Position numbers and translations under genes: made by a program
Part shown: positions 58,812-64,000 of the stretch, piece after piece
How positions within the stretch are numbered: the first letter of the stretch is position 1
Layout of the letters: every line of letters starts with the position of its first letter
The notes under the pieces: generated by a model
What the model saw: only the letters and a program-made list of their open reading frames with translations
What the model was told of the DNA's origin: nothing
Database searches by the model: none
Assembly: GCA_038532735.1 (NCBI GenBank)
Contig: JBCBAC010000002.1
Coordinates: 1-64,000, forward strand
DNA: 64,000 nt
Direction: 5' to 3'
Source: JAHTBL01 sp038532735
GTDB taxonomy: Bacteria; Pseudomonadota; Alphaproteobacteria; Rhodobacterales; Rhodobacteraceae

Positions 58812-60782
58812 TTAGTTACCGCCCAAAAGGTTGCGCAGGGCGTTGCCGGCCTCTTCTTCCAGCTTTTTGCGCAGGGCATCCTCCAGATTGTCGCCCTCTT
58901 CGGTTTTCACGCCAAGCGCCTTTTCAGCCTCACGGCGCAGCTGATCTTCGGCCCGCTTACGGGCCTTTTCAGCCTCCTCCCGTGCGCGTTCTTCCAGCTT
59001 GGCTTTCTCAGCTTCAAGCTGTTCTTCCAGTTTCTTTTTTTCCGCCTCAAGGTTCAGATCAAGAGCCGCCCCCATATCCGGCAGAAATCGAGGAGACGAC
59101 CACGGCCCCTTGATGCGGAACGGGATCGCGAGGCCTTGATCGTCGCGGGCCTGAAGCGCAATCGGGGTCACGAGATAGTCGATCTCCTGCTTACCGAGAT
59201 CGACCTTGCCTTCGCCGCGTGTCTCCACATTTGGAAGCGTCATCACAAGATCGTTATTGCGTAAAACACCACCATTCATCGTGTAGCTCGCGCGAAACTC
59301 GTCAAAAACCGTCGTCCCCGGCCCCGTCGCGCCAGAGCGGATCAGCTTGTCCAGATCTATCCCGCTGATCTGTCCCCCGGCCATCGCGACAGAGCCATCC
59401 CCCGACAGGCTTTTCATGATCGCATCAACCGATTGCCCGACGCCCAGAAACTTGAGCTGCATATTCGCAAGGCCCGACATCCGGTCCAGGTCGGCCATAT
59501 CGGTCAGCAGGGACTTCACTTGCACATTCGACGCGGTCAAATCGCCTCCCACGGACAGACCATTGCGGTTATTAGCCACGAACTGGCCGGTGATGTTGCC
59601 GTCATAGCCCTGTAATTCGTCAAACCGCACCACCGCGCGGGAGCGATCATTGGTCAGGTTCAACCGCGTGCTGCCGAATTTCAGCGTGCCCAGATCAAGG
59701 CTGCGCGCGGTCAACCCGATGGAGCCGTTGAACGCGCTCAGCCCACTTGCATCAATACGCTCTGTCGACCAGCCGGAGCCACCGCCGCTGCTGCCGCCTT
59801 CGGTCAAAAACGCCAGATCAAGATCGCCCGCCGCGAAATTCGCCGTGATCTGCGGCGTGGCCGCCAGCACCACATCGGCGGAGCCATCCAACCGCGTGCC
59901 ATCGGCCACGATCACGCCTTCCCGCAGGCTGAAACGGTCTCCTTTGAAACTGACCAGACCGTCGATGTTCAGCGCGCGTCCTAAGCCTTGCGGCACATCA
60001 ACTCCGCTCACGCCAAGTGCCGCCAGAAACCGCGCCGTATCGCTCAGATCGGCATCCATGCGCCCGGCCAGTTCCGGGGTCGTGCCGACCGCCCCGTTAA
60101 ACGACAATGCCCCGCCCGGCGCCCCGATCTGCGCTGTTACGGGCGTGGTCTGCCCCGCAATCACCGCTGCGACATTCGCAATCTCGGCATCCACCGTGAT
60201 GCGGCTGCCAAAAGGCTGCGCGCCCAGATCGAGCGTCACCGGCCCGTTGGCCACGGGCCATTCCAGCGCCAGATCGAAATCATCGAACCGGGTGTCAGAA
60301 CCCGCCTGCGCATCGATGAAGCGAAACGCACCATCCGTGATCTCGGCCCGGTCGAGGGTCAGCGTCGGAAGCCCGCCGCTGCTTGCTTCGGTGGCGCTTT
60401 CGCCAAACGTCCAGTTATCGCGCCCGTCCGCAGCGACCTCCAACAGCACGCGCGGCGAAACCGCCCGCAATGTCCTGATCTTGATGTCACGGTTCCAAAG
60501 GGCCGCCGCGTCCACACCGATCTCAAGGCTCTCCGCCCGCAGCATCGGCCCGTTGGAGGACCAGTCCGCATTCCCGATCTCCACCGCACCGGTGGTCACA
60601 CCCAGAGTCGGCCAGAACGTAGCGCTCACATCGCCCGTGATCTGCACATCGCGTCCGGTATATTGCGTGATCTGATCCGCCGCGATCCGGGCAATCCGTT
60701 CTGAAGGGAGCAGAAGGATCGATACCACGGCCACGATGGCCAGAACCACAACGAAGCCGATCAAGCGGAAAATCCAACGCAT
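58812..60782 (-). CDS. AsmA-family protein
   Basis: The 656-residue protein has an N-terminal span (LIGFVVVLAIVAVVSILLL), the AsmA N-domain (GRDVQITGDVSATFWPTLGV) and a C-terminal AsmA_2 domain (DGNITGQFVANNRNGLSVGG, then DEFRASYTMNGGVLRNND). From about 570 it has a long charged coiled coil (KKKLEEQLEAEKAKLEERA). AsmA proteins act in lipid transport to the outer membrane, like the TamB above. It is a single gene with no neighbours on its strand. Confidence 0.9.
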   Translation of the reverse strand: MRWIFRLIGFVVVLAIVAVVSILLLPSERIARIAADQITQYTGRDVQITGDVSATFWPTLGVTTGAVEIGNADWSSNGPMLRAESLEIGVDAAALWNRDIKIRTLRAVSPRVLLEVAADGRDNWTFGESATEASSGGLPTLTLDRAEITDGAFRFIDAQAGSDTRFDDFDLALEWPVANGPVTLDLGAQPFGSRITVDAEIANVAAVIAGQTTPVTAQIGAPGGALSFNGAVGTTPELAGRMDADLSDTARFLAALGVSGVDVPQGLGRALNIDGLVSFKGDRFSLREGVIVADGTRLDGSADVVLAATPQITANFAAGDLDLAFLTEGGSSGGGSGWSTERIDASGLSAFNGSIGLTARSLDLGTLKFGSTRLNLTNDRSRAVVRFDELQGYDGNITGQFVANNRNGLSVGGDLTASNVQVKSLLTDMADLDRMSGLANMQLKFLGVGQSVDAIMKSLSGDGSVAMAGGQISGIDLDKLIRSGATGPGTTVFDEFRASYTMNGGVLRNNDLVMTLPNVETRGEGKVDLGKQEIDYLVTPIALQARDDQGLAIPFRIKGPWSSPRFLPDMGAALDLNLEAEKKKLEEQLEAEKAKLEERAREEAEKARKRAEDQLRREAEKALGVKTEEGDNLEDALRKKLEEEAGNALRNLLGGN

Positions 60783-60953
60783 ATGCTCATCCTCTTTTTC
60801 CTAAAGGTATGCGGAGTGTCATTTCCACACAAGCGACCCTCACGGGGAGTTTTACCGCAAACAGAACCGTTGGCGCAGCAATTCGGCCCTACAATGGCCC
60901 TAATCAGAAGGCAGATCACAAGACGGAAGATCCGTTCTAAGGGCCGATGAAAC

Positions 60954-61568
60954 GTGAGACAAATTCAAATCGTTTTCCCAGTCGTGGTTTCTGTTCTGGT
61001 CTACCTGGTAGCAGCTTACTTTTTCGGACCAATTGGCCTCGCCGTTGCTGTTGCTGTCGCATTCACAGTCGATCCGCTTCCTTTGCCTTTGCCGACACCA
61101 AACGCACTGACAGTTGCGATGTTCATGATTGCGCTTGGGTTTTTCTTGGTTTTCTCCGCCTTACTTGGGAGCGAGAAAACCCTAATAGTTGTCCAGCCCC
61201 TTGCCGAAGCGAGGTTTTTTTCTTTCGGCTCATCTACGAGCGTGAATGCTGGTGACGGCGATCAAGCTATCCTCTTTGCAATGGAACTGGTTGGGCTTGC
61301 AATGGTTTGCTTTTTGTTTGTCTTTCGGATGAAAAGTGTAGGCTCCGTCAGGGATGGCATTGCTAAGGCAAACAATTTCTACAGCGAGAATTTTTCAAGA
61401 AATAGACCTCTTTTCATTTCGTTTCTTTTGCTTTCGATTTTCACGAGCATGTTTTTCATAGAAAAAAGCGTTGGCTTTCGAGGTTGGCAATTGCCGTTTG
61501 TAATGTCACTTACGCCTGTCGCTTGGGTGTTGTCCGCTATGGGTTTGATTGTCTCCCTTAAACCTTGA
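60954..61568 (+). CDS. ORFan membrane protein, low GC
   Basis: The 204-residue product starts with GTG and has six hydrophobic stretches, such as VVVSVLVYLVAAYFF and LFISFLLLSIFTSMFFI. Its base composition is lower than that of the neighbours. I do not recognise a family. It lies between the AsmA and rimO genes, both conserved, so it looks inserted. Confidence 0.55.
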   Translation: MRQIQIVFPVVVSVLVYLVAAYFFGPIGLAVAVAVAFTVDPLPLPLPTPNALTVAMFMIALGFFLVFSALLGSEKTLIVVQPLAEARFFSFGSSTSVNAGDGDQAILFAMELVGLAMVCFLFVFRMKSVGSVRDGIAKANNFYSENFSRNRPLFISFLLLSIFTSMFFIEKSVGFRGWQLPFVMSLTPVAWVLSAMGLIVSLKP

Positions 61569-61632
61569 CGGACGGGCCAAGCTGTCGGGTTCCCCCTACC
61601 CATCCGCCCCCCACCCCGCTATATGCCCCCGC

Positions 61633-63018
61633 ATGACCCAGAACCCTCCCGATCTTCGTCCAGACCTTGCCCGTGCGCGTATCACCGAGACGCAGCGTGA
61701 GGGGCAGCCGACGATTGGGATGGTCAGCCTCGGCTGTCCCAAGGCCCTGGTGGACAGCGAGCGTATCCTCACGCGGCTCAGGGCGGAGGGGTATGGGATC
61801 TCGCCCGATTATTCCGGGGCCGACGCGGTGATCGTGAACACCTGCGGGTTTCTGGATTCAGCCAAGGCCGAGAGCCTTGAGGCCATTGGAGAGGCGCTCA
61901 ATGAAAACGGGCGGGTGATCGTGACGGGCTGTCTGGGGGCGGAGCCGGAGTATATCGAGGGGCATCATCCTTCGGTCCTCGCCGTCACCGGCCCCCATCA
62001 ATATGAGCAGGTGCTGGATGCGGTGCACGATGCTGTGCCCCCTGCCCCCGACCCCTTCATTGATCTGCTGCCTGCCAGCGGCGTGTCCCTCACCCCACGC
62101 CACTACAGCTACCTGAAGATTTCCGAGGGCTGTAACCACAAGTGCAAGTTCTGCATTATCCCCGACATGCGCGGCAAGCTGGCCTCGCGCCCTGCCAATG
62201 CGGTGCTGCGGGAGGCGGAAAAGCTGGTGGATGCAGGCGTGAAAGAGTTGCTGGTGATCAGCCAGGACACCTCCGCCTATGGTCTAGACCGCAAGTATGA
62301 CGAGACGCCGTGGAAAGACGGCACCGCCCGCGCGCATATCACCGATTTGGCGCGCCATCTTGGATCGTTGGGCGCGTGGGTGCGGCTGCATTACGTCTAC
62401 CCCTACCCCCATGTGCGCGATCTGATCCCGCTAATGGCGGAGGGGCTGGTGCTGCCTTACCTCGACATCCCGTTCCAGCACGCGCACCCGGATGTGCTAC
62501 GCCGCATGGCGCGGCCTGCGGCAGGGGCGAAGACGCTGGACGAGATCGCGGCGTGGCGGGAGATTTGCCCTGAGATCACGCTGCGCTCGACCTTTATCGT
62601 GGGCTATCCCGGCGAGACGGAGGAAGAGTTCCAGACGCTGCTCGATTGGCTGGACGAGGCGCAGTTGGATCGTGTGGGCTGCTTTCAGTACGAGAACGTC
62701 GATGGCGCGCGCTCGAATGCGCTGCCGGGTCACGTGGCGCCTGAGCTCAAGCAGGAACGCTGGGACCGGTTCATGGAGAAGAGCCAAGCGATTTCGGAGG
62801 CGAAACTTGCCGCGAAGGTTGGCACGCGGCAGGACGTTATCGTTGATCTGGTTGAAGAGGATGCCGCGACCTGCCGGACGATGGCCGATGCGCCGGAGAT
62901 TGACGGGAACCTCTTCATCGATGAGGGGTTCGAGGGGTTGTCACCGGGTGATCTGGTGACGGTCGAGGTCGATGAGGCCAGCGAGTATGATCTTTGGGGA
63001 CGCATCGTTTCTGACTAA
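61633..63018 (+). CDS. rimO: Ribosomal protein S12 methylthiotransferase
   Basis: The 461-residue radical-SAM enzyme modifies Asp88 (E. coli numbering) of S12. It has the UPF0004 domain with GMVSLGCPKALVDSE and two further cysteines (NTCGF, GCLGA), the radical-SAM CNHKCKFC motif, and a C-terminal TRAM domain. The start at 61633 is chosen; the open frame to 61549 overlaps the ORFan gene. It is followed by GC-rich hairpins. Confidence 0.97.
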   Translation: MTQNPPDLRPDLARARITETQREGQPTIGMVSLGCPKALVDSERILTRLRAEGYGISPDYSGADAVIVNTCGFLDSAKAESLEAIGEALNENGRVIVTGCLGAEPEYIEGHHPSVLAVTGPHQYEQVLDAVHDAVPPAPDPFIDLLPASGVSLTPRHYSYLKISEGCNHKCKFCIIPDMRGKLASRPANAVLREAEKLVDAGVKELLVISQDTSAYGLDRKYDETPWKDGTARAHITDLARHLGSLGAWVRLHYVYPYPHVRDLIPLMAEGLVLPYLDIPFQHAHPDVLRRMARPAAGAKTLDEIAAWREICPEITLRSTFIVGYPGETEEEFQTLLDWLDEAQLDRVGCFQYENVDGARSNALPGHVAPELKQERWDRFMEKSQAISEAKLAAKVGTRQDVIVDLVEEDAATCRTMADAPEIDGNLFIDEGFEGLSPGDLVTVEVDEASEYDLWGRIVSD

Positions 63019-63024
63019 AGTGCC

Positions 63025-63100
63025 CTCCCGGCGGCACCGTCGGGCAACCCCCGACCGCCCCCACGGGCGGGGGTTTCACCCCCACCCTCGGTCGGGGTTT
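63025..63100. repeat. GC-rich extragenic hairpin element, copy 3
   Basis: CCCGGCGGCACCGTCGGGC is followed by a 12-bp stem (63046-63057 with 63064-63075, one mismatch), TTT, and a CCCTCGGTCGGGG module that can pair with the first arm instead. It combines parts seen in copies 1 and 2, and lies between convergent rimO and ggt, where it may end both transcripts. Confidence 0.65.
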
Positions 63101-63111
63101 ACTCTATTTCC

Positions 63112-64000
63112 CTACTCCCCAATCGCGATCCCCTCACGACGCGGGTCGGCCCCACCTTCCAGGCCACCCGGACCAATGGCAATCACATGCAGACCAGAAG
63201 TCAGGGCGCGCGCGTTTACCTCATAGCCCAGCTCCGTCAGCGGTTCGGCCAAAGCCTCTGCCGACGTGCCCTCTTCCACGTCATAGGTCCCGAACCGGTT
63301 CACCAGATGGGGCATCGCCACGGCGGCCTGCACATCCATCCCCCAATCCAGATGCGCGATGATCGTCTTGGCGACATAGCCGATGATCCGGCTGCCGCCT
63401 GGGGAGCCGACCACCATCACAGGCGCCCCGTCGCGCATCACAATCGTGGGCGACATGGACGAGCGCGGGCGCTTGCCCGGCTCCACCCGATTAGCAATCG
63501 GCACTCCATCCGTATGGGTCCGGAAGGAGAAATCGGTCAGCTCGTTGTTCAACAGGAACCCACCCGGTGCCATCAGGCGCGCGCCGAAGCCATTCTCAAT
63601 CGTCGTCGTCATCGACAGCGCATTGCCCTGCGCATCTACGATGGAGATGTGGCTTGTGGAAGGCAGCTCCAGCGAGATGTCATCGGCGAAGAGCAGCGCG
63701 TGATCGAAGGCAGGCGCGCCGGCGCTGACCTCTGGCAAGGCGTCATCGCCGCCCAGCAGGGCCCCACGGTTGGCGAGGTAGTCGGGATCGACAAGTCCCT
63801 CGGTCGGCATCGGGACAAAGTCGCTATCAGCCATGTAGCGCCCCCGATCCGCAAAGGCCAAACGGGACGCATCGCCGATCAGCCGCCAGCTTTCGGGGTT
63901 CTCGGCCCCCAAAGCGGCCAGATCATAGCCCTCCAGCATGCCAAGGATCTGCCCGACCGTCAGCGCACCAGACGAGGGCGGCCCCATGCCGCAGACATCA
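63112..64000 (-). CDS. ggt: Gamma-glutamyltransferase, C-terminal part
   Basis: The frame is open to the right edge (DVCGMGPPSSG before residue 10 of the visible part), so the N-terminus is outside. The small-subunit start is visible as TSHISIVDAQGN with the autocatalytic threonine; NNELTDFSF, RSSMSPTIV and VGSPGGSRII supply the substrate-binding residues. The enzyme splits glutathione and related peptides in the periplasm. Residue spacing is normal for the family. Confidence 0.93.
   Translation of the reverse strand, partial: DVCGMGPPSSGALTVGQILGMLEGYDLAALGAENPESWRLIGDASRLAFADRGRYMADSDFVPMPTEGLVDPDYLANRGALLGGDDALPEVSAGAPAFDHALLFADDISLELPSTSHISIVDAQGNALSMTTTIENGFGARLMAPGGFLLNNELTDFSFRTHTDGVPIANRVEPGKRPRSSMSPTIVMRDGAPVMVVGSPGGSRIIGYVAKTIIAHLDWGMDVQAAVAMPHLVNRFGTYDVEEGTSAEALAEPLTELGYEVNARALTSGLHVIAIGPGGLEGGADPRREGIAIGE

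Overview
The window reads as chromosomal DNA of a marine Roseobacter-type alphaproteobacterium (Rhodobacterales). The clues are high GC, a GcrA cell-cycle regulator, the fused malic enzyme/phosphotransacetylase, a Hint-domain protein, DUF2927, the small membrane protein often mislabelled 'CTP synthetase', and GC-rich extragenic repeats of a type common in this group. I see no rRNA, tRNA, CRISPR array, insertion sequence, prophage or replication origin. No stretch over 300 bases lacks a gene. The longest empty ones are about 29331-29600, 31944-32160, 54908-54971, 43005-43208 and 6873-7106.

Layout. 1-3800: beta-oxidation genes (thiolase end, NTF2-like protein, fused hydratase/dehydrogenase) and a P-loop kinase. 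3814-6173: an Rrf2 regulator divergent from a COG0523 metallochaperone GTPase and a DUF1826 protein, with a long palindrome between. 6195-11463: Hint protein, sulfotransferase, drug/metabolite exporter, acyl-CoA ligase, and a membrane protein with a decayed M48-like site. 11537-17449: a compact minus-strand nucleoside-salvage operon (cdd-deoA-deoB-add-upp) followed by a SPOR protein. 17622-26274: malic enzyme, propionyl-CoA synthetase under TTTGCAAA sites, a degenerate phosphotransfer/response-regulator pair, NAD kinase, glyA. 26334-31943: small conserved genes, a low-GC ORFan pair and lepA. 32161-35995: a pqiABC-type lipid-transport operon with PqiA in two halves. 36008-37710: arsR-aqpS-arsH. 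37762-43004: tamA-tamB. 43209-48168: glycerophosphodiesterase behind a Pho box, a pseudo-HAD protein, LMW phosphatase and sirtuin, a copper-chaperone pair, rpmB. 48320-54907: hydrolase-meaB, hrpB, and argD-argF preceded by a probable arginine-rich leader peptide. 54972-64000: exporter, orphan ABC permease, gcrA, nuclease/DUF2927, AsmA protein, ORFan membrane protein, rimO, and the end of gamma-glutamyltransferase.

The genes are mostly housekeeping. The metabolic theme is short-chain acyl-CoA and propionate use (thiolase, FadB, PrpE, MeaB, malic enzyme), nucleoside salvage, and handling of zinc, copper, arsenic and phosphate. The most notable signals are regulatory: the Rrf2 palindrome, the RamB/ScfR-like sites before prpE, the triple 11-bp Pho box, the leader peptide ahead of argD, and a possible frameshift joining the two PqiA halves. 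Several proteins keep a fold but have lost key residues (Hint, M48-like, Hpt-like, HAD-like). No clearly new multi-gene defence or mobile system is visible.
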